Positions 23,114-35,439 of a stretch of DNA of 64,000 nt are shown in pieces. The position numbers were made by a program, and so were the translations under genes. Numbering within the stretch: position 1 is the stretch's first letter; each line of letters begins with the position of its first letter. The stretch is from Thuidium tamariscinum (lineage: Eukaryota; Streptophyta; Bryopsida; Hypnales; Thuidiaceae), in NCBI GenBank assembly GCA_947034885.2, contig OX344750.2, positions 39,914,821 through 39,978,820 of the forward strand, given 5' to 3'. The notes below the pieces were generated by a model. That model made no database searches. It was not told the origin of the DNA and saw nothing but the letters and a program-made list of their open reading frames with translations.

Positions 23114-25879
23114 ATTTCACAGCAGAAGAGGTTGATTCGGTAGTTGTGACAATGAAAGTTTGAATTCAGCCTCCGGTTAAGGCTCTTCATCTTGAGACTC
23201 AAAAAAAACTTTTCAATTCAACATTCTAATTCTAATGTGAAAAATAAAACTCATTAACGAAATCCAATGAAACTTTAAGGCAAAATCATGTTCTTATATG
23301 GATGTTGTACACCTCAATAGAACAGCGTCACTTTGAAGTTATTCAAAGAAATATCGTCACCTTGAAGCTACCCAATAAAACATATTATAATATATTTGTA
23401 CACTATGTAGGAATTTACAACATGACAATGTTCAGTTTGTGGATTCGGGTTTTCGTTAAGTTAGGGTTTGATTGAACTGTTGTGCAGCATTTTGGATGGC
23501 ATTTCGTGTTTGTGCTGATTTTTTTCAAGCTTTATTTTTGTGGACATTCAAAGCTCTTTGGATTCCAACTCTTTCTGTGGCATATGGGGATAAAAGAAGA
23601 AGCATTTTATTTTATTTTCTTAATCACAAGTTAGATATTCTAGGAATGAAAAGCTTAATGTGATAAAAAAAAGTTCAAAAGATTAGACCTAAAGTTTATT
23701 GAGTCAAGAACTGCAAGATGAATGAAGAATGTAATGATTTTGAGAGAATTATTTCTCCAACCCTTTGTTTTGATTCCTCTACATGCGAATTTTATTTTTT
23801 ATTGATCAATGGTTAGTTTAGTTGTAATAGTCTTACCATGATGACTGAGCTTGCAACATTTTTCGAGACCAAAGGATCGTTCAAATCTCAACTTAAACTA
23901 ATATATCATTTTTAGAGGTCAAAATCCATTTGTTTGGGTAGATGGTATGGAAGATGAGGTGGCAGATAGGGTGAAAGTTCTTTTTTCTCCTTCCCTTAAT
24001 TTGTTTGAAAAAATCATGACTTCAAGGAGTCATTGTACATTGTATAGAGAGAGTTTTGCAATGAAATTTTAAGAGATTGTTTATTATGTTTTTGTAATTA
24101 CAAAACCTTATCATTCACTTCATTTGAAATTTTTATACAAAAATTATGCTTGAGGAAGAACAAGAAGCAAGATTATCATAAAGAGTGAAGGCTAAACTTT
24201 TAATGACTCATAATTATGTGATGAAATTTTTTTTTTTTTTAATATATTTAGTGAGGTTGTGTATTGAATTGTTTACTTTCTAAAAAAAATCATACCTTAA
24301 ATATGAATTAAAAGGTTATGACTTTAAAAGTGAAGTAGTGAAAAACTGCCTTTCATTTGAAATAAAAAACTTTAAGCAGGTGTAGAAGTCAAATAGTAGC
24401 TTTGTTTAAGTTTAAATTTTAAGAATTTGTAAATATTTGTGTTAACATTCTAATGAGATATTATACAATCAATTTAGAATTATAATATGGAAGTTATAGG
24501 TTTATATACAGAGTAGTAATGAGCTATCTTTGAATTTAAAAGAGAAAACTTTGAGCGGATGTAGAAACTAGAAAATATCTTAATTTTAGTTGAAATTTAA
24601 AGGATTTGTAGAATTTTGCATTAGCTTTTCAAAAAATATCACACTCTTCATTTGAAGTTATAGAGCACGTATATCACTCTTATCAGTGTCAAATACTTCT
24701 TTAAGAGAAGTTTGTGAGATTTGTGAGGGATTATACACAATTTTTATTCAAACTTATGCCATTTCACTTAGCTCAAATGGTACATTATGGAGTTATATGA
24801 TCATGAAATATTTTATATGGCTTATATGTCATTTTACAGGAGTTTTATGAGCATCTATATGTACAAAGGTGCATAAAATGTGAAATCTTTAATTTTTTGA
24901 GCCATATCTAGTTGCAACTAGATTCCTCGCATTTTTTAAAGCAAAGCTTCTCTACTTGACACCGTTATGCTTATAGTCAACTTGAGAAGTAAGTTTGTTG
25001 AATTGAATGTTGATATAAATTGCAAACTTTCTATTCAATGTTTTCATAATTTTTATTCAAAGTTTTTATCATTTCTATTCAATGTTTTCATATTTATTAT
25101 ATGTATAATGATTTTTTAGGTTTCATTATGATATCCATCAATACCACTATCATATTGATCAATGATATATAACCACTTGAAGCTGCAATTTTCAGAGGTA
25201 TTTAAGCATTTGGAGGGTATTTTGCAAAAAAAAGGCATTACAGAAGATGAAAATGTTACTCTTGCAAATACTCCATTTATGACTATGTGCATTACTTGAA
25301 ACTACAATTGCATATTCACATAGATTTGGATAATGTAACTTATGGATTTTTTATTTGATTTGGTGCACATTATATGTATTTTTTTAATTTTTTAAATCTA
25401 TTTTCTATCATTTTATGTTCTATGTTTTTATATTTTAAATTCTATCTAATTTATTGATGTTTTTGCAGGTATTAAAGACACACTTCATAATGAGGTAAAT
25501 TTTTATTTATCAAGCATTAAATTAACTATTCATTGTATCCCATATTGGTGATATTATGTTATGCAAAGCTTCTAAACTTTGGCATTGTATAAAGACCATG
25601 GGTGATAGAAGATAGTTTAGCAGTGCTCTTTATTAGAAGTCATCATTTTTTAAATGATATTCTATTGTAATAAACAACATGCTTGATGATGTTTAAAATA
25701 AATTCATCTTGAGTGACTTGATAATTGTGATATGGAATACTAAGCTAATACATATGATGTACCCTCATAATATAGGTCCTTAGGCACTACTTTGATGTAC
25801 CTTAAATGTATATAGGACTTAGATATATTATTTTATAATATTTATCACTTTTATTTTTATAGTCATTTCTAATGCTATT
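23114..25879. other. A+T-rich stretch without a recognised gene
   Basis: One 63-codon frame at 23472-23663 has no domain. Loosely repeated phrases (AAAACTTTGAGCGGATGTAG near 24547 and AAAAACTTTAAGCAGGTGTAG near 24366) point to old repeat sequence. Nothing else is supported. Confidence 0.45.
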
Positions 25880-27434
25880 AACTATAGAGGATCAAGACAA
25901 TGTCTCTATAAAAAAACATTCAAAACTATCATTTTTATTGCAAAGAGAAATAAATTTGAAATTTATTTTTTTGCAAATGCACTGGTAGAATCATATATTT
26001 GACTAAAATATGAATATGTAGAAAAATCTCAAGAAGATTGCAAGATATTTGCATTCAAAGTAAAGAAAACAAGAATTTTTTGTACCTTGTTTGACTTTAT
26101 TTTGTGGCTTTGAATCTTTTTAGTTCAAAACTTTTATACTAACGATTTCTATTTTCTACTTATTTATGTTAAATAGTTGACTTGAAAATCAACAAAAAAA
26201 ATTTATAAAAAAAAACACTTTATTTTCACTCATTAAAAATTACTAAGTAGAGATAGGTTCAAATTGTCACACCCCTATCTTCTTGGAGTGCTCAAAATGC
26301 CTTAGTGAGTAAGGAAGGACCTTGGGGTGACCTTCCAAGCTTTGCAATAGATTAAAATATGAGAAATAAGAGCTCCTCGATCAAACATGGTACAATAACA
26401 CCTTAGATATAAAAAAATCTAGATATATGCCATACATGTATTGAAAGGTCTTGAATATACGTTTCAATTGTCAAAATAACACATGATTTGGACTTGTGAG
26501 CTAGAAGTTACGGCTATTCAAAGTTAACTGTGTCTCGGTGGCGCTAAGACAATTGAGGGCTAGGTATAAGTGGTTTACAATGAATCTCACAAGGTAGTAT
26601 GGCATGTAGCACATCATTGAAAAGATATAAATACAAAGAACCTAGCATGACAAGTATTACAAGATTCTAAGGTATGAGCTAAAAATTATGATAAAAAAAT
26701 GAGCCATAGTGAAAGCATGACGCCTCTCCTAGTTGCTGCAAATCTTTGAAGAGCCATAACTTTGTGAAAAATTGTTCAAATGGAACAAGTGAAGAGTCTA
26801 TTGGCATCTACTCGTTGTGTAAATGTTTAAAATGGTCTTGCAATAGAATGTAGAGCTTTAAGTGCAAAGTTATGCCGTTTGGAAGTTCGAGAGTTCAAAT
26901 GGCGAGGTAACTTGACATTTTGAGTTGAAAATGGGTGGTCTTTCAAAATTCAAGGGTGTTTAGGACTTTAAGGTACTCCTTCACAATACAAAGGAGAGAG
27001 GCGCCTAATACCATAGAGAGTATTATAGGAATGATTAGTCTCTTTCCTCTCTCCTTCTTAAGGCCTTGGTGAGTATCAATGACTTAAGTTTGGTGATGCA
27101 ACTTCACCCCCGCTCTAAGACACCATAGAACTTTAGTATCGGTGTCCCGTGGCATCAATTGGGTGGAGTCCTACTTTGAGCTAGACCTTTCTTGTAGTGT
27201 CCTAAGTTGGTGATAAGTCCTGGTTAGCATTAGAAAGAAAATAGAAAATACCAAAAGTACTAATATAAAGTGGGGTGATACTCAAAGGGCGGTTAGGACT
27301 ATGATGTGTAGTGCCACTATAAATCTTTACATATTAAGGTGAAAGTTCCACCCCTATGTCATCAAATGATGTCACAAAACTATTTTGTGTCACAAAAGGA
27401 ATATGTGCTAGTAGTCCCGGTGATTGAGACTTAA

Positions 27435-28941
27435 CCCTTTAAGATTTTTGACTATATTTTCACCAAAACTGCTTCAAAACTATTATTTTTTAGACAACTA
27501 CCAAATTTTTAGAAAAAAACCAATGTGCAAAAAAAAAATCCATAGGATCTTTTAGAACTTAGGTTTAAGAACATGCAAAAAAAATTTAAGCAATTTCTGC
27601 CATGTAGATTGCAAGATATTAGTGTTTGAAGTGACAAAAATCAATTTTTTACCACTGCGGAAATCCAGCAGCTGCACTTCAAAAGACCATATTTGTGTGG
27701 AAAAATGTCCAAAATGATTGTCTCTTTGGATTCATTTTTCAAGTAAATTTGGCTACATGCTTGAAAATTTTCAGATCATTTGGAATTGTACAACATATAG
27801 GAAAAAAATAGTAAGTAGAAAGAAGTAGAAAATAAGCCAAAATACTAAATTATTAACAATTTATTTACACATTTATAAGAAGACAATCCAAATGGTTGTA
27901 ATGTTGTGTTAAACAATATACATTCAGTTTTATTTTGTTTCTCAAAAATACTAAAAATTGAATTAAATAAAAAATTTCAAACTTTTTTTGTAGTATAGAG
28001 ATTCTATAACTAGCCAAAACTACCTCAAACTAAAAATCCTCATAACTTTTGACTCATTAATCAAAATGGAATGATTCAAAGCTTTCCACTTAGATAAAAA
28101 TCAAAGAAACCAATTTCAAATTTTAATTTCTTAAAAAAGTAATTTTTGAAGAAGTTTTTTTTGCTACCCACTAGAAGAAAATTGAGGCTTTTGCAATTGC
28201 AGTTAGCAACTAGTTTTGTAGTTGCATAACACGTTTACAACTGGGTGATAATTTGGAGCCCATAGTTGCAATGAACAAGTTGCAATGTAGTTGCAAAATC
28301 GAAAAGATTGTTTTTCATTAAATAGCCTACGTGGAACTTCATCAATGAAGTCTTCTGACGTGGAACTTACTTTTGTGCAATTGCTTTGCAACTAATTTAC
28401 AACTAGTTTGTAACTTGTAGATTTATAGATTTATAGATTTTTTTATCTTAATAATTGTAGATTTCAGAAATTGAATCACAAAATTTGCATTTACAAACGT
28501 GCCATCAACAAAATCTGGCCCACATTTTTTGTTCACTGCAACTTGCTTTTCTTCTAGTGACATGCAACTCGAAACTTCAATCTACAACTACTTTGCAACT
28601 ATTTTGCGACTATAGTAGTGTAAACATTAAATTTGATGCAAATACAGTAGGTTGTAGTTGCAAGGAATTCGTGTAGGACATATAGTTGCATATTAGTCGG
28701 TTGCGGCAGACGTGATCTTCTTCTAGTGACCAGGGCTACTCGCCGAGTAGAGAAAACTACATATCATACAATAACTTTTTCACTAGGTAGTCAAAAGTTA
28801 TGAAAATTGTTGGGCCTTAAAGCTACTCCTTGGGCACATATTGTGTGAGAATTTCAAAGAAAAAAAACAAAAAGGCTCCATCCGTAATGAACTGTCTGAA
28901 ATTGCTATATTGCCAAAAAACGCAGTTTGGTCCTTTAGGGG
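27435..28941. mobile_element. TTAA-flanked (piggyBac-like) element, copy A, interrupted
   Basis: TTAA at 27431-27434 is followed by CCCTTTAAG, and CCTTTAGGGG is followed by TTAA at 28942-28945. The CCC...GGG termini at a TTAA target are the hallmark of piggyBac elements. Removing the 560-bp CACTA-like insertion and its 3-bp duplication leaves 944 bp, which matches the reverse complement of the 946-bp copy at 37967-38912 end to end. It contains no open frame and needs a transposase supplied from elsewhere. Confidence 0.8.
28169..28728. mobile_element. CACTA-like miniature element, 560 bp, inserted in TTAA copy A
   Basis: It starts CACTAGAAGAAAATTG and ends CTTCTTCTAGTG. The 3-bp duplication ACC (28166-28168, 28729-28731) is exact. 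CACTA (En/Spm) elements typically begin CACTACAAGAAAA with 3-bp duplications, so the assignment is good. The inside is rich in inverted short phrases (TAGTTGCAA / TTGCAACTA), and the overall layout is a foldback. Open frames inside are short and without domains. Confidence 0.85.
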
Positions 28942-29140
28942 TTAACAGAATGAGTTAGAAATGCATTTTTATGCTATGTGTGCTTAGCATATGTAGTGTC
29001 AGGCAATTGGTGATTTAAGTGATGTTGTAAGCAGGTTGTAGTGAATCCATTGAACTGTTTGGTGCTATAAAATATTAATTAAGTTGCGACAAAGATTGAA
29101 AAAAAATGCTTATAGCTTTAAGATGGAATTAAATTAAACT

Positions 29141-29438
29141 CTAGAGGAAGACACTTCCCGTTTTTTAATAACCTACGTGCGGCGGAAGATAGGGTACATT
29201 TAAATAATCTTGGGTAAAATTTATAAGAAATTTATATATAAAATAGGGGACATTAAAAAGGCAAAGTGTTTTAAAAATAAAATAGGGATGATAATATGGC
29301 TGATTTTTCCGCTTTATGGTAAAATAGGGGCTCTTTTAATGTTGTCAAGTAATGATTACAAGTAATTGATAACCCCCCTAAAAATACCCCACCGCCGCAC
29401 GTGGGTCCCCCAAATACACAAGAAGTGTCCTCCCCAGG
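29141..29438. mobile_element. Miniature element, 298 bp, 8-bp target duplication
   Basis: ATTAAACT is duplicated at 29133-29140 and 29439-29446. The ends are CTAGAGGAAGACACTTCCCG and, inverted, CCTGGGGAGGACACTTCTTG. A GC-rich subterminal inverted block, CCTACGTGCGGCGG / CCGCCGCACGTGGG, follows. The 8-bp duplication suggests hAT, but the terminus is atypical. It interrupts the right half of the older TTAA-family element. Confidence 0.7.
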
Positions 29439-29936
29439 ATTAAACTTATTCCAATGATGATATTTTCTAAAAAGAATTTAACCTTTTCAAGTAATTTTTT
29501 AAAATTAAATTTTGATTATTGCATTCAAAAATATAATCAATAAGTTATTTTTTCAAGAAGATACTTAGATTGCCAAAGAAGCTAAGATTGTCTATAACTT
29601 TCTCATTTTTAGTCCAAATAGAATGAATAAAAGCTTTACATGTAGACTAAAATATAATCTTTTAGAGAATTTTCTTAAAAATATTATGATTTTTTGTAAA
29701 ATATTTTGTATTTTTCACCAAAATCCATTTTTGCTTATTGTCCAATAACTTTTGCTCTTAGTCACAAATTGAAATAAGAATTATATATCTACAAAGCTCT
29801 TCAAAAAAATACACAACTTCAAAAAAATTCACTGAAAATTGAGACAATAGGAAGCTACGTAGATTCAAATTGTCTCCCGATGGGACAAATGGTTCATTAC
29901 TCATTAGAGGTTCATTTAATTTTGAAAACACGATTG

Positions 29937-30158
29937 CTAGTATGTGAGCATAGAAAGTGTAAGCCTATGAGCTTAGAATTCTATACACCTATAATATTGG
30001 TGTTTATATTATAGACACCACAATGGTTATAGTGTATCCATATTCTAAACACTTGTATTATAGGTATTTATGTTATAAACACCTTCAATGAATATAGGAT
30101 ATTTACTTATACTTAGGCTTAAAGCTCATAGGCTCACACTATTATGTTCACATACTAG
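29937..30158. mobile_element. Miniature inverted-repeat element, 222 bp
   Basis: The left end CTAGTATGTGAGCATAGAAA and the inverted right end CTAGTATGTGAACATAATAG continue as matching arms through GTGTAAGCCTATGAGCTTA, so about 40 bp pair. The inside repeats TATAATA-GGTGTTTAT phrases in both orientations. I could not identify a convincing target duplication, and the superfamily is therefore open. Confidence 0.65.
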
Positions 30159-30399
30159 CGTCATTATGATTGAAAAATTAAAAAACACTTTTTTTTTCCA
30201 TTAGTATTTACATGAAAGTCATTCTAATTGTAGTCTAGATACTTTATGAATTTGTTGTCCTACGTAATGATTGGATTTGATGTTACTAGAATATTTATTC
30301 TTCTAAAATTACAAATCTAAATATATATGCCAAGTAGTTGGCTAAGCCAAAAAAACATAATGCCTAATTCAAAATTAGGTTTATAAAAATAGAGGCATA

Positions 30400-31260
30400 A
30401 ATTAATAGAAAAGAAAAACTTCAAAAATCACTATATCAGAATAACTTGATTTCAAATCCATTCAAACAAAATTTAATGAAAATACAATAGTCATTATTGG
30501 AGATTTCAATCCATAGAAGACTGCAAGTTCCCATGTAGTCTTGAACTGCGGGAACTCTAGATCAACACCGTGTTGATGTAGTTGGGCGACAACATGTTAG
30601 ATTTTTTTTCAATTTCATTGGCCCAAATTTGATTTTTTTTTGTATTTATGTTGACTAATTGCTATCAGCCATTTTCTCACTACTACAAGAACAACAGGGG
30701 GAACTAGCTTGAAACAGGTTCTTAAAGGGCCAGATTTTGTCTAATGATTTTTTCTTGTAATCAATTAAAGGAAATTTTCACATTTTTGTCTAAAAATTTA
30801 TAAAGAAATATTGGCAATAGCATTAGTAAATCTAACTTTATAAATGGAACCTAAAACTCAAACTCTACAACTTTAATTTGTATATCAATTCCAAAGCATT
30901 CTTCTAAATATTATTTTCTATTGATGTTTTCCCAAACTCTTATAAAGATTCTAGATTTTTAGAAGTTAATACAAATTTAAGTTGTATACTAAAAAATTTC
31001 TTTGGGCTATAGCTTGTACTTGAATCTTAATTTTTTAATTTTCTAACAACAAGATGGTAAAAATGTTTGTATGTATAATTTGTATACAGTTGTTTAAATT
31101 CTTAAAATTGTAAGTGATTCCTAAGCTATAAAGGCTCTAAAAAATCAATAGAAAAATGTTATATATCTTAAAAGGTACTACTCAAATGTAGTTGTTTTTT
31201 TAATTTCCTTAAAAATTAAAAATTAAATATAGGATATCCACTTAATCCTAAAGGATGCCA
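30400..31260. mobile_element. Diverged relative of the 53.8-54.3 kb element
   Basis: 30740-30940 and 54110-54310 align on the same strand (AAATATTGG-AAAGCATT, AATCTAAC-TA, CTACAACTTT-TTTGTA, CATTCTTC-AAATA). The ends are not clear; TTAATCCTAAAGGATGCC near 31233 could be one TTAA-type terminus. It is non-coding. Confidence 0.45.
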
Positions 31261-32700
31261 AGGATCCCTATAGAATTCATCATTTCTAAAACCATGGGAA
31301 TCATTGGTAATAAAATATTTTTAAAAATTCATTTGAAATCAAAGAATTGTAGAAGTTCTCCACTTTCCACTCCTAAAACTCCAGATGAATGATTGCATTT
31401 TAGTCCTCTATGGAAGAATTTATTGTCATTTATCAAACCATTTTGGTCTACAACATCCTTACAGGGTTAAATCCATTCTAAATATAATGTCTTGAATAGA
31501 TATGCTAAGAGAGTCTGTAGTCATTCAAATGTCAATACACCTACAATACCCCTCGTTTACAATACATGTAGTATAAGATTTCTATAATATATATGTGTGT
31601 GAAATGGATACTTGTTCATTTTTTAGAAGTTGCCGTCTATAATAAACATACTATTACAAGGTTCTATCCCTTGTTAACCAACTTGCCGACAGACAAACCT
31701 CCACCTTTTACCCACCGATCATAAGTTTTGGCACTTTGTTAAGTGGTACACTCACACACAATTGTATTTAGTCAAGTGGTATGCTTACAAACAACTGTAA
31801 CACTCAATTATCAAGTAATATGTCTATGGACAATTGCAACACTCAATCATATAGTAAGTTTCAACACATTGTATGAGGTTCAATGCCTCTTCTATTACAA
31901 GTATGTATTGTACAAAACTGTATTTCAAGGTGACCTTCTATGTAAGGGTCTCTTTAGATGTATTAGTTGTTGGGAAAAACTTCATAGAGTAAGCTTTAGA
32001 TGAAGATAATCTTTACATTTTCACACAAATTTAGTAGACGGAAGGATATGCAAGAAGAAGTCTATGTGTATTAGATTCTTTCAAGATTGATTAAGTAGTC
32101 TCTACCAGCCAGTGCAATTGTTCACCTAAATTAGCAGAACTTGTCTTCTTCCTTTTCTACTTGCCCACCTTGGCAAGACAACCAATAGAGCTTCTTTTGT
32201 CTTTATCTTGGATTGTTGTTGCAAAATTACTATGTAATACTTAAATTAGGTTCTCATTCTAGCTCACATTTATAGAAGGTAATATATGGAGCACTTAAAT
32301 CATCTAATTTATATTAATTAGAAGTCATTGAAACAATATTAGAAGAATTTTGAAGGCATTAGAAGATTGTTTCAGGGCTATTTTCGAAATAATTCCCAAA
32401 ATTGTTGGTTGTTGTCAAGCTAGTAGTTATTAGACAATTACCAAAAAGAAGAAAAAAATGGGTCTTGAAATTTTTTTTTAAATCATTAAATTTTTTTTTA
32501 ATGAGGTAGCACTCTAAACCATGTCAGTTCATTATGTTTCTATATTCATGCAGTTTGGGAACCCGTAGTCTTCCAATGCCCTCAAAACTCTTCTAATGAA
32601 ACAAAGAGGTAGGGGAGAGATGTTGTTCCATCATCCTATATTGAATGCCTCAAAGACTTATAAATGTTTCATAGAGTCATCTTAGTTTATTTATCTTCAT

Positions 32701-32702
32701 TA

Positions 32703-32737
<35 letters not shown>

Positions 32738-32740
32738 TAG
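32701..32740. repeat. TA microsatellite
   Basis: About 40 bp of alternating TA with single interruptions (one G, doubled bases). Confidence 0.9.
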
Positions 32741-33201
32741 GTTATTGTTGAAAAACCTTGAGTCCATATTTAGATTATATTTTTTAATTTGTTCATAATT
32801 GGTCATAAGCTCCTTGTTTATTTTTTCAAATAGACATATTTCATAGAAACTTTGTTTAAAAATTGTTGAATACTTCAAAAAATCTACACATTTGTCAATT
32901 CTATAAGTTCTATTATAGATTTAGAGATGAAATTTGAAAATGAATTTGAGGGTCTACTATCAAATTAGAGATGCTTGGTAAATTTATTTCATAATAATAG
33001 AATGGTAGAATAATTTTTGTATTACTTTTTGTATACACCATTAGAACAGGTATGGGACTATAGAATAGTTGAATTGTTTCATTCTAATTGCAATAACATT
33101 TAGGTTAGTGATGGTTTAGGCTTTTATATTATTGAAGTATAGGGTGTTTTGTTTTTGATAGTTAGAACTTACTTACTCACTTTGTTAAATTCAAAATTTG
33201 A

Positions 33202-33468
33202 ATGGCTCAACAGGTGTTACAAGAAGCATATGTTACATTCAAAACAGACGGAAATGGTAGAAGACAACAATTACCCCATCCAGCTGATTGTCAATGTCTT
33301 GCTATTGAAGAACATGCAGCAACGTTGTTGAAAGAAGCTTGCCACCTAAAAAGTGATGCACTTCAAATTGAAAATCTAATTTTATTATCAAATACTGTAT
33401 TAGCATGTAATCTATTTATTTTGGTTTTACACTCTTCTTTAGTTTTTTTGTACTATTTTCCATACTAA
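33202..33468 (+). other. Exon-like open frame of unknown origin
   Basis: An 88-codon ATG frame. Its first 60 residues (QVLQEAYVTFKTDGNGRRQQ, then a Cys/His-containing stretch and LLKEACHLKSDALQIENL) have a normal protein composition, unlike other frames in this A+T-rich area. The last third turns into low-complexity hydrophobic sequence. CAACAG/GTG at 33207-33213 and ACTGTATTAG near 33395 could be splice boundaries, which would make it a single captured or orphan exon. No family was recognised, and chance is possible. Confidence 0.3.
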
Positions 33469-34245
33469 ATGTTTCAAGATTCAAAAAAAAAAAATAGTAG
33501 TCCAAGGTGACAAAATGAGAGTTCACAAATTGTCATATTAAGGATAAATGGCATAGAATTCAAAAATCTCATTATATATTTGGATTTGGATTCTAAATTT
33601 TTTTACTAATATTTCTACATATTTGTTGTTTCACTTTTTTGAAATTATGGTATTTTTATGCTATAGTAGGTCTTAGTACTTTTTCAATTATGCCATTTTC
33701 AATTGAAATATTTATTATAGACATGTGTTGCAATATCCATCATGCTAATATTCTATTTACAAACCAATCCCTAGACTACCTTAAGCAATGTTTGTAACAA
33801 CATATGTCCCATTCCAAAAGTAATTAGTGAACAATATTGCAATACCCATGACAACATATGCTTCAAATTATGTAAAGTAAATCTTAGTCAAGCTTATACA
33901 ATAAGTAGCTAGGGACATGTTGCATTTAAGAACTAATGTATAGACTAGCTTATGCAATGTCTCTAAGAATACATAATCTATTGATAGATTAATGCTTATT
34001 GTATTGTATGTTTACAATACCCATCACAATGCTTACTCCAATTGAAAAGTAAACCTATGGAGTATCTTGCAATACCCATCATAGTAGCTAATCTATTAGA
34101 AAATTCATCTGTGGATTTCTTTACAATATTCATCATTTGTAGAAAATGAATACTCAAATTTATCCACATATATATTTATTGGAATCCATGGAACAATTTC
34201 ATTGTAACTCTCTCATAGAACTACTATAAAGAAAAAGTAATACCC
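33469..34245. repeat. Degenerate tandem phrases, non-coding
   Basis: The phrase TTGCAATACCCATCA-A and close variants recur near 33730, 33838, 34012, 34070 and 34130 at irregular spacing, each followed by GCT-ATCTATT-like sequence. This looks like an old, eroded tandem array. Confidence 0.45.
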
Positions 34246-35100
34246 ACTTAATCCTTAAAGGACCAAGGCATTTGTTTCACCAAAAGCATTCAAAAGTATC
34301 ATTTCTATTGCAAAGAGTAAAAGAAATTGAAAATGATTATTTTGGGCATCTAACTATAGTATCTTACATTCAACAAATATGAAAATATATGGAAAAAATT
34401 TCAAAATTTTTGTCTACACAAATTGCAAGATATTTTCATTTAAAGTGAAGAAAGCAATTTTTTTTGCACATTGTAGGGCAAGATTATTTGACTTTGAACC
34501 TTCTTACTTTTTTGTTATGCTACAAAGTTTTGAACTTTAAATGTTTATAATGAAAAATTGAGTTGAAAGTCTAAGAAGAAAAATGAATTCAAAAAAACAT
34601 AATTGTCATTCTTAAAAAAATGTTAAATTGAAGTAGGTATGACATTGAAGAAAAATCTAAATTATTAATGTCTCTAGGATGGAATTAAAAAGCACTAATT
34701 CCAATTGTAAGATTGTTATAGAAAGAAAAATAAACCATTTAAAACTTCTTCTTTTTTAAATTGTAAAAATTGCATTTAGAAATGAATCCTACAAATTATT
34801 TATTTCAAGAAAATGCTTAAATTGCCCCAAAATAAGATTGTCCATAACTTTCACATATTTTATTTAAATTAAATGAATTAAATCTTTCCATAAAGAAAAA
34901 TATATACTCTACAAAAAATAATATTACAAGGAACAAATTCAAAATTTTGAATTTTTTGTACTTGATCTTCCCTATTTTGAGCTTATTTAGGCATAATTTC
35001 TGTTCCCAAGCACCAATTAGGAAAAAGTTATATTTTCACAAATTTAATCAATTTTTCTACTTCCCTTTGAGCTTGCTAGTTATTATAGGAATACATTTTC
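34246..35100. mobile_element. Remnant of the TTAA family (uninterrupted relative of 25.9/29.1-29.9 kb)
   Basis: It begins CACTTAATCCTTAAAGGACC, a TTAA-type terminus resembling TTAACCCCTAAAGGACC of the 37.96-kb copy. It shares with copies A and B the phrase ATTGCAAGATATT followed by AAAGTGAAGAAAGCAATTTT-type sequence. The right end is not clear. It is diverged and non-coding. Confidence 0.5.
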
Positions 35101-35439
35101 AATAATTGAGTTTCTTATACATTTCTACCAAGAAACGTGTTCCAAGTTTTCATATCCTATAATGTAAATTTATGATGCAATATTGGTTTTAGTTTATAAT
35201 ACTTCAAAAAGTGTATCTTATACATACATGTTTTTTTTATAATTCTCATAATTTAAATTATGGTATTAATTTCCAATGTGTCGGATGTATAAATAATTGA
35301 AATTCAATATACTAACTCAATAGGATTACAAACACTATAGACATGTTAAAAACATTTAAAAACTTTTTTAGAATTTGTAAAACAAAACATCTCTTACATC
35401 AATAGATGAAAAGTTTGAAACTAAAAAAATCTATAGCAA

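Larger units (their letters stand above)
25880..29880. mobile_element. Composite: old TTAA-family element split by later insertions
   Basis: 25.90-26.24 kb and 29.08-29.88 kb each match, in order and on the same strand, consecutive parts of the 34.25-35.1 kb segment. Shared marks are TTCAAAA-TATCATTT-TATTGCAAAGAG, ATTGCAAGATATTT and GATTGTC-ATAACTTTC. About 2.8 kb of extra DNA lies between them, including the TTAA element at 27.4-28.9 kb. A further 298-bp element sits inside the right half. The whole is thus a nest at least three insertions deep. It is non-coding throughout. Confidence 0.6.
30159..33148. other. A+T-rich stretch without a recognised gene
   Basis: Apart from the repeat relative noted at 30.4-31.26 kb and a TA microsatellite at 32.7 kb, nothing is supported. 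A 16-bp CACTA-type terminus (CACTACTACAAGAACA, 30678-30693) has no visible partner. Confidence 0.4.

Noticed and set aside
30678-30693. CACTACTACAAGAACA, a classic CACTA terminus
   Set aside because: No inverted partner or 3-bp duplication could be found, so no element is called.
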